Below are positions 36,534-44,586 of a stretch of 64,000 nucleotides of DNA, one piece after another. Positions within the stretch are counted from its first letter, which is position 1; the number at the start of each line of letters is the position of its first letter. Under the pieces are notes generated by a model. That model saw only the letters and a list, made by a program, of their open reading frames with translations. It made no database searches and was not told where the DNA came from. The translations under genes were made by a program, and so were the position numbers. The DNA lies in NCBI GenBank assembly GCA_027627705.1, contig CP091242.1, forward strand, positions 2,406,677 through 2,470,676, given 5' to 3'. Source of the DNA: Hyphomonadaceae bacterium BL14. GTDB taxonomy: Bacteria > Pseudomonadota > Alphaproteobacteria > Caulobacterales > Maricaulaceae.

Positions 36534-36549
36534 TTGAAGTGCGCTTAAC
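36534..36549 (+). promoter_or_regulatory. CtrA-like box overlapping the rpmE -35
   Basis: TTGA, 7 nt, TTAAC: one mismatch from the CtrA consensus TTAA-N7-TTAAC, placed over the -35, where CtrA usually acts. Inference only. Confidence 0.4.
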
Positions 36550-36562
36550 CCGGGTATATACA
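36534..36562 (+). promoter_or_regulatory. rpmE promoter
   Basis: TTGAAG, 17-nt spacer, TATACA. The start would be near 36569, leaving a leader of about 128 nt before the ATG of rpmE. Confidence 0.65.
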
Positions 36563-36584
36563 CCGCCGCTCAATTTCGGCAGGA

Positions 36585-36613
36585 TTGCAATTGCAAGGTT
36601 AATGGCCTTGCAA
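36585..36613 (+). promoter_or_regulatory. Structured 5' leader of rpmE (possible L31 autoregulatory element)
   Basis: A palindrome TTGCAATTGCAA at 36585-36596 overlaps a hairpin TTGCAAGG (36591-36598) / CCTTGCAA (36606-36613). Two mutually exclusive pairings share the middle TTGCAA. It lies in the predicted leader of rpmE, about 90 nt before the ATG. Confidence 0.5.
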
Positions 36614-36696
36614 GCAGAACGGTCCGAAGAGTTCGATACAGAAAATCATGGCGATGGCCTTCGGGCGTCGCGGATCACAGGGGCCGGAGCGGCGCG

Positions 36697-36918
36697 ATGA
36701 GACAGGATATTCACCCCGACTACCACTTCATCGAGGTGGTGATGACGGACGGAACCCGCTTCAAGACCCGTTCCACCTACGGCAAGGAAGACGATGTCCT
36801 CAATCTGGACATTGACCCGCGCACCCATCCGGCCTGGACCGGCGGGTCGCAAACCCTGGTGGACCGCGCCGGCCGCGTGTCGCGCTTCAAGGACAAGTTC
36901 AAAGGCTTTGGTGTCTAA
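36697..36918 (+). CDS. rpmE: 50S ribosomal protein bL31 (zinc-free form)
   Basis: 73 residues beginning [19 protein letters not shown], with [29 protein letters not shown] and FKDKFKGFG at the end, a full bL31. The Cys residues of zinc-binding L31 are missing, so this is the C-minus form built into the alphaproteobacterial ribosome. It has its own promoter, a structured leader and a strong terminator downstream, so it is a single-gene unit. Confidence 0.95.
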   Translation: MRQDIHPDYHFIEVVMTDGTRFKTRSTYGKEDDVLNLDIDPRTHPAWTGGSQTLVDRAGRVSRFKDKFKGFGV

Positions 36919-36973
36919 CCGTCCATTCCCCCTCGATCGGACGAGAGCTCAGCTCCATCAGGGTCTTTAGAAG

Positions 36974-37013
36974 AACGCCCGCAGCCCCCCCTCGGCTGCG
37001 GGCGTTTTCTTTT
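36974..37013 (+). terminator. Rho-independent terminator of rpmE
   Basis: Stem AACGCCCGCAGCC paired with GGCTGCGGGCGTT, C-rich loop, then TTCTTTT. It lies 56 bp after the rpmE stop. Confidence 0.93.
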
Positions 37014-37074
37014 CCGGCGGCCGGCGCGCTGCGCCTGCGGCGCCGTGGCGCTTTTCTGACGGCAGCGCTGCGCT

Positions 37075-38352
37075 ATGCTTGAGCCCATGAGCAATCGTAT
37101 TTTCTCTGGTGATGTGGTGGTGTCCGGCGGCGGCCTGGCTGGGCTGACCCTGGCGCTGGCCCTTCACCGGGCCGGTCTCAGCGTGGCGCTGATCGACGCC
37201 ATGGCGCTGGACACGCGCACCGCGCCTGCCTTTGACGGACGCGCCTCGGCGCTGGCCTATACCAGCTGGCGCATGCTCGAAGCCGTCGGCGCGGCATCCC
37301 ATCTCGAACCCCATGCCCAGCGCATCGAAGACATTCTGGTGGTGGATTCCCGGCCGCTGGACGGGCTCAGGCGCGGCGGCCCGGGGCCGGATCAGCTGCA
37401 TTTCGACCGGCGCGAAATTCATCCCGGTTCTCACGGCGAACCGCTCGGCTGGATGGCGGAGAACCGCCATACACGGCTGGCCCTGGCGCGCGCCGCGCAA
37501 GAGGCGGGCCTGACCATGATCGCGCCGGCGCGGGTCACCGGCATGAGCGAGGCACGCGGGCGCGCCATTGTCACCCTGGCCGACGGACGCGAACTGGAGG
37601 CCAGCCTCGTGGCGGCCTGCGACGGCAAGGCCTCGCCCCTGCGCGAGCAGGCGGGCATTCGCAGCCTGGGGCGCGCCTATGGCCAGTCCGCACTGGTGCT
37701 GACGGTGGAGCATGAGCGCACCCATGACGGTGTCGCCTATGAAGTCTTCATGCCGTCGGGCCCGTTCGCCATCCTGCCCCTGCCGGGCAACCGGTCGAGC
37801 CTGGTCTGGACCGAACGGACGCAGGCCGCCCAGGCGCTGGACGCCATGGACGAGGCCGGTTTCCAGGAGGCGCTGGAGGCGCGGTTCGGTGATTTTCTGG
37901 GGGCCGTGCGGGTGGCGAGCCCGCGCTGGCGCTACCCGCTGGGCCTGGTGCTGGCCGAACGCTTCATCGCGCCGCGCCTGGCGCTGGTGGGTGATGCCGC
38001 CCGGTCTATCCACCCGATTGCCGGTCAGGGTTTCAATCTGGGTGTGCGCGATGCGGCGGCTCTAGCCGAAGTGCTCATCGAAGCCAAGCGCGCCGGGCTG
38101 GATCTCGGCGCAGCGGTGACCCTGACGCGGTATGACCGCTGGCGGCGCACGGACTCCGCGGCGCTGGTCTTCGGCACCCATGGCGTCAATGCCCTGTTCT
38201 CCAATGATCACGCCCTGGTCCGCGGCGTACGCGGCCTTGGCCTGTCGCTGGTGGACCGCGTACCGGCTGCGCGGCGCTTTTTCATGCGCACAGCCGGCGG
38301 CGAGATCGGCGACCTGCCCGCCTTCCTGCGCGGCGAGACCCTCAGCCTGTAA
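37075..38352 (+). CDS. FAD-dependent UbiH/UbiF/COQ6-type ubiquinone hydroxylase
   Basis: 425 residues (an in-frame ATG at 37087 is equally possible). FAD-binding Rossmann motif GGGLAGLTLALALHRAG near residue 17, the RASALAYTSWRMLEAVG block typical of UbiH/VisC, and the second FAD motif ALVGDAARSIHPIAGQGFNLGVRD at about 302, which is the family signature. It hydroxylates the ring of the ubiquinone precursor using O2 and NADPH at the inner membrane. Which ring carbon (UbiH, UbiF or the broad UbiL/UbiM type) cannot be told from sequence alone. Converges with the DUF2125 gene. Confidence 0.87.
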   Translation: MLEPMSNRIFSGDVVVSGGGLAGLTLALALHRAGLSVALIDAMALDTRTAPAFDGRASALAYTSWRMLEAVGAASHLEPHAQRIEDILVVDSRPLDGLRRGGPGPDQLHFDRREIHPGSHGEPLGWMAENRHTRLALARAAQEAGLTMIAPARVTGMSEARGRAIVTLADGRELEASLVAACDGKASPLREQAGIRSLGRAYGQSALVLTVEHERTHDGVAYEVFMPSGPFAILPLPGNRSSLVWTERTQAAQALDAMDEAGFQEALEARFGDFLGAVRVASPRWRYPLGLVLAERFIAPRLALVGDAARSIHPIAGQGFNLGVRDAAALAEVLIEAKRAGLDLGAAVTLTRYDRWRRTDSAALVFGTHGVNALFSNDHALVRGVRGLGLSLVDRVPAARRFFMRTAGGEIGDLPAFLRGETLSL

Positions 38353-38354
38353 TT

Positions 38355-39416
38355 TCAGGTCGGATCGGTGTCAGACGGGCCGGGCTCAAGGCCTGTGCGG
38401 CGCGTTGCGCCCAGCCGGGCCGGCCCCAGAAACACCGCGCCGTCCTGCAGGCGGAAGGGCAGGGCGATGCCATCCTGACGCGGCGGCGCCATCAGGGCGG
38501 CCAGACGCAGCGCCTGGGCCTGTTCTTCATTGACCAGGCCCGCCGTCACCAGCGCACCGGCGAGCCGTTCCGGGTTGGACACCACCACGCTCAGGCGCCC
38601 TTCCGGCATCAAGGCCTCGTCCAGCCGGAGCTGGCCTGACCCGCTGGCCTGTGCTGGGCCCCAGTCCAGCAGCGCCTGGTTGACCTCCAGCGCGCCCCCG
38701 CCGCGGGTCCAGGCGAGCGGATCAACGCTGCCGGCCAGCGCGCTCCAGACAGTGAGGTCGGCATGCAGGCGGATTATCCCGGCGCGCGGGCCAAACGCGC
38801 CCAGAAGCCGCTCCGGCAGAACGCCCGTGCCGATATCGGCACCGGTCATGTCAAGGCGCAGGCGCAAGACATCGGCATCGGACAGCAGACCGGTCATCGC
38901 CAGCCGCTCGATCCGCGCGAAAACGGGCTCGGGACCCTCCAGTGCGGTCACCGCCAGGGCCTCCGCCTCGGCACCGATGCGCGTGTTCGCGCCATTATTG
39001 CCGGTCATGGACAGGCGTGCGGACGCGGCCTCGATGGCGTAGCGCGCGGGATGTCCGTCGATCTGCGTGGCGAGCTCGCCACGCCCGTCCAGCACCAGAA
39101 TCCAGTGATTGAGATTGTAGAACTGCGCACTGGCCGCCACGCGCTCATACGTCATGGACCATCCGCCCGCTTCCGGCGGTGCGGCGAGGGCAGGCGCAAG
39201 CGCGCGGACCGAGAAGCGGAACGGGTAACCTGAAACGCTGAGGCCCTCATGGGATACGCCATAGCCCGCCGCTACCTGCTTGGCGATCCAGCCGTCCGCC
39301 GCGGTGCGGATCTGGCCCGACATGAACACCCAGTAGACACCGTGCAGCACGATAATCACCGCCATGATGGCAAAAGGTGCCAGCAGGGCCAGGCGCGAGG
39401 GCGGATTGCGGCTCAT
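38355..39416 (-). CDS. DUF2125 family envelope protein
   Basis: 353 residues. One N-terminal helix (LALLAPFAIMAVIIVLHGVYWVFM) anchors it, followed by an extracytoplasmic all-beta region; GYGVSHEGLSVSGYPFRFSVR is the DUF2125 hallmark. The family is confined mostly to alphaproteobacteria and has an AsmA-like look. Function unknown; involvement in envelope lipid or outer-membrane upkeep is suspected. Last gene of the ftsE-ftsX-DUF218-plsC-DUF2125 run on the minus strand, beginning 5 bp after plsC. Confidence 0.85.
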   Translation of the reverse strand: MSRNPPSRLALLAPFAIMAVIIVLHGVYWVFMSGQIRTAADGWIAKQVAAGYGVSHEGLSVSGYPFRFSVRALAPALAAPPEAGGWSMTYERVAASAQFYNLNHWILVLDGRGELATQIDGHPARYAIEAASARLSMTGNNGANTRIGAEAEALAVTALEGPEPVFARIERLAMTGLLSDADVLRLRLDMTGADIGTGVLPERLLGAFGPRAGIIRLHADLTVWSALAGSVDPLAWTRGGGALEVNQALLDWGPAQASGSGQLRLDEALMPEGRLSVVVSNPERLAGALVTAGLVNEEQAQALRLAALMAPPRQDGIALPFRLQDGAVFLGPARLGATRRTGLEPGPSDTDPT

Positions 39417-39421
39417 GGGTG

Positions 39422-40141
39422 TCAGCGCTTTTCTGTCTGGACCAGCAGGGCGCTGGAGGCGGTCTCGATACGCGTTTCAAGTTCGGCCAGAAAGGCGTCT
39501 TTCGACAGGCCCGGAGCAATGGCAGGCAAGAATTCGACCACGATGGTCCCGGGCCGGCGCAAAAAGCCATGGGCGGGCCAGTACAGGCCCGAATTGAGCG
39601 CCACAGGAATGCACGGCACCTTCATGGCGCTGTAGAGCCCCGCCACGCCCGGCTTGTAGGTGTCGGTACCGCCCGGCTCAAGGCGGGTGCCCTGGGGAAA
39701 GATGACCACCTGGCGGCCTTCGCCGGCGCGCTCGCGGGCCTGCTTGAGCATGTCGCGGAGCGCCTTGGCGCCGGCGGACCGGTCCACCTTGATGTTCTTA
39801 AGCTTCATGGCGTACCAGCCGAAGACGGGCAGCAAGGCGAGCTCTTTTTTCAGGATAATCGCCGGATCGGGCAGGATCGCCCAGAAGGCCAGCGTCTCGA
39901 ACATGGACTGGTGCTTGGACGCCACGAGCGCCCCGCCCGCGGGCATGTGTTCGCGTCCACGCACCACATAGCGGATGCCGCACAATACCTGCAGGCCGCC
40001 AAACACCAGAGCGAGATAGACGCGGAAGGCCCGGCGCGTCCAGCTGCGTGGCCCCAGCAGGGTGGGGGCGAACACGATCCCGAGCACCGCCATCAGGCCG
40101 TACATCCAGACGACAAACGCGATTGAACCGATCCAGGCCAT
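39422..40141 (-). CDS. 1-acyl-sn-glycerol-3-phosphate acyltransferase (PlsC family)
   Basis: 239 residues. Two N-terminal hydrophobic helices, then the acyltransferase motif SKHQSMFE (HX4E, the variant with Glu for Asp), ILKKELALLPVFGW, and FPQGTRLEPGG (motif III); PCIPVALNSG is motif IV. It adds the second acyl chain to lysophosphatidic acid to give phosphatidic acid at the inner membrane. Located in the ftsEX cluster, 18 bp after the DUF218 gene. Whether it is the main PlsC of the cell cannot be said. Confidence 0.9.
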   Translation of the reverse strand: MAWIGSIAFVVWMYGLMAVLGIVFAPTLLGPRSWTRRAFRVYLALVFGGLQVLCGIRYVVRGREHMPAGGALVASKHQSMFETLAFWAILPDPAIILKKELALLPVFGWYAMKLKNIKVDRSAGAKALRDMLKQARERAGEGRQVVIFPQGTRLEPGGTDTYKPGVAGLYSAMKVPCIPVALNSGLYWPAHGFLRRPGTIVVEFLPAIAPGLSKDAFLAELETRIETASSALLVQTEKR

Positions 40142-40159
40142 GGGGTGTCCTTGCGAGGG

Positions 40160-40771
40160 TCAGGCAGGCGGATTTTCGGCGGCCATACGGTCTGCACGGG
40201 TGCGCCCGGCCGCGCGTTCACGCACGAAAACAGCAATATATTTAAAGTATTCCTGCAGCCAGCGGCGCCCCTGACCGGGGCTGCTCAACGGTCCGGGGGC
40301 GCGGACCCCGTGGGCGATCAGCGCCAGCTCCGGCGCGGCAGCGTGCAACTCCAGCAGGGCGCGCGGCATGTGGTAATCGCTGGTGACCACCAGAATGGCA
40401 CCATAGCCACGCTCCCGCGCCCAGGCGGTGATCTCCAGCGCATTGCCTGCTGTGTTGGAGGCTTCCACCCCGATATCCACGCAGCACTCGAAAATACCGG
40501 CCGGCGCCCCGGCCGCAGCGGCAATATCGGCGGGTGGGCTGCCCGGATTGGAGCCGGAGATCAGCAGGCGTTCGGCCCGGCCGACCTGCAAGAGCTCCAC
40601 ACCTGTGGCCACGCGTCCACCGCCGCCGGTCAGCACCACCACGCCCGCCGCCTCTGCCGCCGGGTCCGGACCCAGGCTGCGCGCCTCGCGCACGAACAGG
40701 GCGAAGCCCGCCGCCAGGGTGAACAGCGCGACGAAGGCAAGAAAGCGGGCCAGGCTCAGCACGCCGCTCAT
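40160..40771 (-). CDS. YdcF/DUF218 family membrane-anchored protein
   Basis: 203 residues. An N-terminal helix (SLARFLAFVALFTLAAGFALFV) and one DUF218 domain with VVLTGGGGRVATGVELL, RLLISGSNPG, and the conserved VVTSDYHMPRALLEL. E. coli members (ElyC/SanA type) affect cell-wall or enterobacterial-antigen lipid-carrier flow. Start overlaps the ftsX stop by 4 bp. Its place next to ftsEX and plsC supports a role in envelope building, by inference. Confidence 0.87.
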   Translation of the reverse strand: MSGVLSLARFLAFVALFTLAAGFALFVREARSLGPDPAAEAAGVVVLTGGGGRVATGVELLQVGRAERLLISGSNPGSPPADIAAAAGAPAGIFECCVDIGVEASNTAGNALEITAWARERGYGAILVVTSDYHMPRALLELHAAAPELALIAHGVRAPGPLSSPGQGRRWLQEYFKYIAVFVRERAAGRTRADRMAAENPPA

Positions 40772-41667
40772 GGCCAGCGCGCCTTCAGCTCGCCGGTCAC
40801 GGCCAGTCGCGCGGCACCTGCGGCGATCAGGGCGGAGGCCAGAGCGGCACCCGGCGCAATCGCCGCCGCGCTCCAGCCCAGCGCCGGAACCGGCAGGAAG
40901 AAGACGGCGCCCGCTGCGCCTGCCCCGTGGGCCAGGCCATAGCCGGCCAGCGCCGCCAGGCCAGCTCCTGCGATGCCGGCTTTCAGGCCCAGAAAGAAGA
41001 AGCGCCGCTGGAAAATCCCGGTGACATACCGGTCCGGCGCGCCCACCAGATGAAGGGCTTCGGCCACATCCCAGCGCGCCGCCAGCGAGGCGCGCGCGGC
41101 GAACGCGATGACGGCTGCCGCCGCCAGCGCCAGGATCGCTACCAGTCCCAGCGCGAAATATCGCACGGCACCCGCCGTGCGCTGCACGGCGGCTTCCCAG
41201 CGCGCGTGATCGTCCACCACGATGTCATAGGGGTTATCGCGCAGCAGAGCCTCGATGGCGCCGGGCGCGGGCGGCGCATCCGGATCCACGCGCACCGCAA
41301 TCAGGCGCGGGACAGGCAGGTCATCCGGCAGGCCGGCCCCGCCCAGCCAGGGCCGCAGCAAGGCTTCGGCATCGGCCCGGCTGCGGGCGGCAGCCGAAAC
41401 AACACCCGGCAGGCGCGCGATCTGCGACGCGGCATCCACCGCATCGGCATCCGCGTCGCGGGCATCTTCGGCGATCAGCTGGACGGTGAGCTCGCTGGAC
41501 AGCTGGGCGGTCCAGCCTTCGGCCGCCTGCCAGGCCCCCGCAGCGCCAAAGCCCGCCAGGCTCGCCAGAAACACCAGGATTGCTGCCACGGCAAACAGCG
41601 GCCGGTCCCGGGCGTGATCGGGCGGCAGCAGGGCCGCGGGGCGGCGGGGTTTGTCCGGCGCGCTCAT
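40768..41667 (-). CDS. ftsX: Cell division ABC transporter-like permease FtsX
   Basis: 299 residues. Helix 1 at about 22-45 (FAVAAILVFLASLAGFGAAGAW), a periplasmic loop (50-165) that in FtsX controls cell-wall hydrolase activators, then three helices in the C-terminal half (VRYFALGLVAILALAAAAVIAFAAR, FFFLGLKAGIAGAGLAALAGYG, GAALASALIAAGAARL) with the coupling part DVAEALHLVGAPDRYVTGIFQRRF, the FtsX hallmark. Works with FtsE to activate amidases at division. Overlaps ftsE and the DUF218 gene by 4 bp each. Confidence 0.92.
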   Translation of the reverse strand: MSAPDKPRRPAALLPPDHARDRPLFAVAAILVFLASLAGFGAAGAWQAAEGWTAQLSSELTVQLIAEDARDADADAVDAASQIARLPGVVSAAARSRADAEALLRPWLGGAGLPDDLPVPRLIAVRVDPDAPPAPGAIEALLRDNPYDIVVDDHARWEAAVQRTAGAVRYFALGLVAILALAAAAVIAFAARASLAARWDVAEALHLVGAPDRYVTGIFQRRFFFLGLKAGIAGAGLAALAGYGLAHGAGAAGAVFFLPVPALGWSAAAIAPGAALASALIAAGAARLAVTGELKARWP

Positions 41668-42383
41668 GCGGTCCTCGGACGGCTGACCAGACGCCCGTCG
41701 GCCAGCTCCAGCACAGGCGCGTCCAATGCGCGCACCAGTGTAATGTCATGGGTGGCGATCAGCACGGTGGCACCCAGCCGGTTCAGCTCCACGAACAGGC
41801 GCAGCAGCCGCCGGCCCATGGCCGGGTCCACATTGCCGGTGGGCTCATCCGCGATCAGCAGTTCCGGCCTGGTGATCACCGCGCGGGCGATGGCGGCGCG
41901 CTGCTGCTCGCCGCCGGACAGGCTGGCGGGATGCGCATGCATGCGCTCACCCAGACCCACCCAGGCCAGAAGGTCTGCCACATCATCGGCATAGCTGACG
42001 CGTGGCTGACCGGCGACCCGAAGGGGCAGGGCCACATTATCGAAGACGCTGAGGTGCTCCAGGAGACGGAAATCCTGAAACACCACACCGATCCGGCGGC
42101 GCAGTCCGGGCAGTGCGTCGCGCGGCATCAGGGAGGTGTCGCGTCCGAACAGGCTGATCAGCCCGCGAGAGGGCTGGCGCGCGCGATAGATGAGGCGCAG
42201 CAGCGAGCTTTTCCCGGCCCCGGACGGTCCGGTGAGGAAATGGAAACTTCCGCTTGGTAAATCAAAGCTGAGATCGCTGAGAATCTCGGGGCCGCGCCCA
42301 TATCGAAGGCCCACCGAATCAAAGCGCACCGCCGGGTCACGGCTGTGCGACAGGTCCGGTGCGGGGCGGGGGTTCAGGGTCAT
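41664..42383 (-). CDS. ftsE: Cell division ATP-binding protein FtsE
   Basis: 239 residues from ATG 42383; a longer open frame upstream is an artefact that runs through the divergent zinc-ribbon gene. Walker A at 52-60 (GPSGAGKSS), the FtsE-type LLRLIYRARQPSRG, VFQDFRLLEHLSVFDNVALPL (Q-loop), signature LSGGEQQR, Walker B LLIADEPTGN. ATPase partner of FtsX; it drives transmembrane signalling to cell-wall hydrolases. First gene of the cluster; divergent from the zinc-ribbon gene. Confidence 0.95.
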   Translation of the reverse strand: MTLNPRPAPDLSHSRDPAVRFDSVGLRYGRGPEILSDLSFDLPSGSFHFLTGPSGAGKSSLLRLIYRARQPSRGLISLFGRDTSLMPRDALPGLRRRIGVVFQDFRLLEHLSVFDNVALPLRVAGQPRVSYADDVADLLAWVGLGERMHAHPASLSGGEQQRAAIARAVITRPELLIADEPTGNVDPAMGRRLLRLFVELNRLGATVLIATHDITLVRALDAPVLELADGRLVSRPRTA

Positions 42384-42458
42384 CGCTCTGCGGTCCGGGA
42401 ACAAGTCCGTGTGGCGGAATGCGCCATCAACTATGCAGGAAAAGCGAGCGCTGCGTCC

Positions 42459-43139
42459 ATGATCGTCACCTGTCCCAGCTGTGATGCAAAATACCGCGTC
42501 GAGCCTGCCGCCCTCGAGGCGCGCGGCGGACGGGTGCGCTGCGCATCCTGCGGCCATGGCTGGCAGGTGGAGGCCGAAGCGCTCACCTTGTCCGAACCGG
42601 CCGAGCGCCCGGCATCCGCCGCGCCGGAACCGGCTCCGGCCCCGAGCTTGCGCGACAAACCCGCGGCTGCGATCCGCGCCCGGTCTGAAGCGCGCCGGCG
42701 CAAGACGCGCCTGGCGGTTGAAGGTGCGGGCTGGATTGGCGTCGCCGCGGCCTTCGCTGTGGTGATGGGCGGTGCGGTGCTGATGCGCGCCGATGTCGTA
42801 TCGGCCTTCCCGCGCGCAGCCGGGGCCTATGCGGCAATCGGTCTGGAGACCCATCCGCTCGGCCTGGCGGTGGAAGACCTGGTGGCCAGTTTTGAAGACT
42901 CCGACGATGGCGCTCCGGCGCTGGTGGTGGAAGGCGTGGTGCGGAATACCACCGGGCGCATCCGCCGCACGGCCCCGCTCAAGGCGATGGCGCTGGACGC
43001 GGACGGTCAGGTGCTTGCCGAATGGCTTGTGATGCTGGAATCCACCGCCCTGCCCGGCGGCGGGGCTGAACGCTTCCGCACGATGATGACGGCACCCCCC
43101 GACGCGGCAGTCCGCGTCGAGGTCGTGGTCGAGGGCTGA
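42459..43139 (+). CDS. MJ0042-type zinc-ribbon membrane protein (DUF3426-like)
   Basis: 226 residues from ATG 42459. Zinc ribbon Cys5, Cys8, Cys28, Cys31 (MIVTCPSCDAKYRV ... RVRCASCGHGW), a Pro/Ala linker, a membrane helix at about 85-108 (GAGWIGVAAAFAVVMGGAVLM) and a C-terminal extracytoplasmic domain (VVEGVVRNTTGRIRRTAPLKAMAL) of the DUF3426/FxLYD-like beta type. Divergent from ftsE, an arrangement I recall from other alphaproteobacteria, which points to an envelope or division role. Confidence 0.85.
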   Translation: MIVTCPSCDAKYRVEPAALEARGGRVRCASCGHGWQVEAEALTLSEPAERPASAAPEPAPAPSLRDKPAAAIRARSEARRRKTRLAVEGAGWIGVAAAFAVVMGGAVLMRADVVSAFPRAAGAYAAIGLETHPLGLAVEDLVASFEDSDDGAPALVVEGVVRNTTGRIRRTAPLKAMALDADGQVLAEWLVMLESTALPGGGAERFRTMMTAPPDAAVRVEVVVEG

Positions 43140-43146
43140 AACGGGC

Positions 43147-44505
43147 TTACTCGCTCTTGACGGGCTCCAGCGCACCTGGCTTGCCCGGACCGCGCGGACG
43201 CAATCCCCCCTGACCGATCCGGCCCTGGGCAAACTCGCTCACCAGCCCGGCAAACCGGTCGGCCCGCGCAGCGATATAGATCATCGGCCCGTCGGGATTG
43301 CGCCGGAAGTTGGAATCCACCGCGACCACATGCCAGCGCCCGTTTTCCTCGATCAGGAAGGGCGAACCGGAATCGCCGCGCGTGGTGTCGCAATCATGCG
43401 ACATGGTGTTGTCGTCCACCGCGGCCAGGATGCGGCAGGCCTCATTGCCCGACAGGTTATTGCCCGTGTCCCAGGAATAACCCGCCTGGCTCAGCTGGAC
43501 CTCGCGGGCGCGTGTCTCGCCGCGCGTGTCGACCAGCGCCAGCGGCTGGAGATAGCCCAACTCGTCGCCCAGCGGCGCGTCGATGCGCAAAAGCGCCCAG
43601 TCAGTGCCGTCCAGATCGTCACCGGCGCTGAACTGGGCTTCGTCCCATTCGGGGTCCAGGAGCACGTCCACCACGCGCGCCGTGCGCGTGCCACCCGGCA
43701 GGCCGTCTCCCGTCTCGAACAGGCCGGCGGGCCGGATGCGGCCCTCATCGCTGACGCAATGGGCTGCGGTGGCGAGCACGTTGGGGGCCACCAGCGAGGC
43801 GGTGCACTGGCTGCCGGTTTCGAACCGGACCCGGCCCACCACTGACCAGGGGAACACGCCAGTGTCCATCAGGACCCGGTCGTCATGGCCGAAGAAGTGA
43901 TCATTGATGGTCAGCGGACGGGTGCGTCCGGCGCAATCGGCCCGGTCCGTGCGCGCCTCGCACCGGCCCGTGCCGATCTCTGGTTCGTCGCAAATACCGT
44001 CAAAGGCGCGGGTACAGCTGTCATTGCGGAAGCGCAGCCCGGTCATCTCGCCGCAATCGGTGCGGTCTGTGCCCTGGGTGCAGGCACCGGTGCCGATGCC
44101 GGGTTCGTCGCATTCGCCGTCATTGGCCCACTGGCAGGAATCGTCCTCCAGCCCGGTAATGATGCGCCAGCAATCAGAGTAGTCCGTGCCCGCCGTGCAG
44201 GCACCGGTGCCGATGCCGGGTTCGTCGCACTCGCCGTCATTGGCCCAGCGGCAGCTGTCATTGCCCGAATGGGTTCCCAACGGGCCCGTGGCGCTGGGCC
44301 GGCCGGCTGATGCGGGGGCGGGTTTGGAGGGGCGCTGCACCGTCTGCAGAAGGCGGGTGTAATCGCGCGATCCGGGCTGGCTGGAAAACCCGGCTGGCAG
44401 AGCCAGCTCATCGGCGCGGGCGGGCGCTTCAGCCGCCAACAGCGCAGCGGCGGCGATCGCGGCGAGCCCGCTGACCAGCCCTGACAGGTGCAAAATACGT
44501 TTCAT
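43147..44505 (-). CDS. Exported trypsin-like serine protease with three Cys-rich repeats
   Basis: 452 residues. Signal peptide 1-31. Three repeats at residues 82-112, 121-151 and 161-191 each follow C-x7-C-x9-C-x8-C with DG-x-CDEP and GTDxxDC. The protease domain (about 205-425) has His249 (ATAAHC), Asp302 (DGTDWALLRID) and Ser379 (GDSGSPFL), the complete S1 triad. The start codon at 44505 has no strong Shine-Dalgarno but opens the signal peptide. A secreted or periplasmic protease, probably disulfide-stabilised. Lies between the zinc-ribbon gene (convergent) and divL. Confidence 0.9.
   Translation of the reverse strand: MKRILHLSGLVSGLAAIAAAALLAAEAPARADELALPAGFSSQPGSRDYTRLLQTVQRPSKPAPASAGRPSATGPLGTHSGNDSCRWANDGECDEPGIGTGACTAGTDYSDCWRIITGLEDDSCQWANDGECDEPGIGTGACTQGTDRTDCGEMTGLRFRNDSCTRAFDGICDEPEIGTGRCEARTDRADCAGRTRPLTINDHFFGHDDRVLMDTGVFPWSVVGRVRFETGSQCTASLVAPNVLATAAHCVSDEGRIRPAGLFETGDGLPGGTRTARVVDVLLDPEWDEAQFSAGDDLDGTDWALLRIDAPLGDELGYLQPLALVDTRGETRAREVQLSQAGYSWDTGNNLSGNEACRILAAVDDNTMSHDCDTTRGDSGSPFLIEENGRWHVVAVDSNFRRNPDGPMIYIAARADRFAGLVSEFAQGRIGQGGLRPRGPGKPGALEPVKSE
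43933..44262 (-). repeat. Three tandem Cys-rich coding repeats in the trypsin-like gene
   Basis: Units of 93 bp at 44170-44262, 44053-44145 and 43933-44025. The first two are nearly identical at DNA level (same GGTTCGTCGCA and CGCCGTCATTGGCCCA strings), the third is diverged, which suggests a recent duplication of the first unit. Confidence 0.85.
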
Positions 44506-44586
44506 GAGACTATCCCCCTCGTATGGCGCGCCAAGCTAGCGCGTTCGCGGCGCTTGGCAATCGGGTTTACGGGATGACGGGGTGGA

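Noticed and set aside
36585-36613. Terminator in the rpmE leader
   Set aside because: The TTGCAAGG/CCTTGCAA hairpin is not followed by a T-run and lies between promoter and gene.
42384-43232. Long N-terminal extension of ftsE on the minus strand
   Set aside because: It runs through the divergent zinc-ribbon gene; FtsE proteins are about 230 residues and begin at the ATG at 42383.
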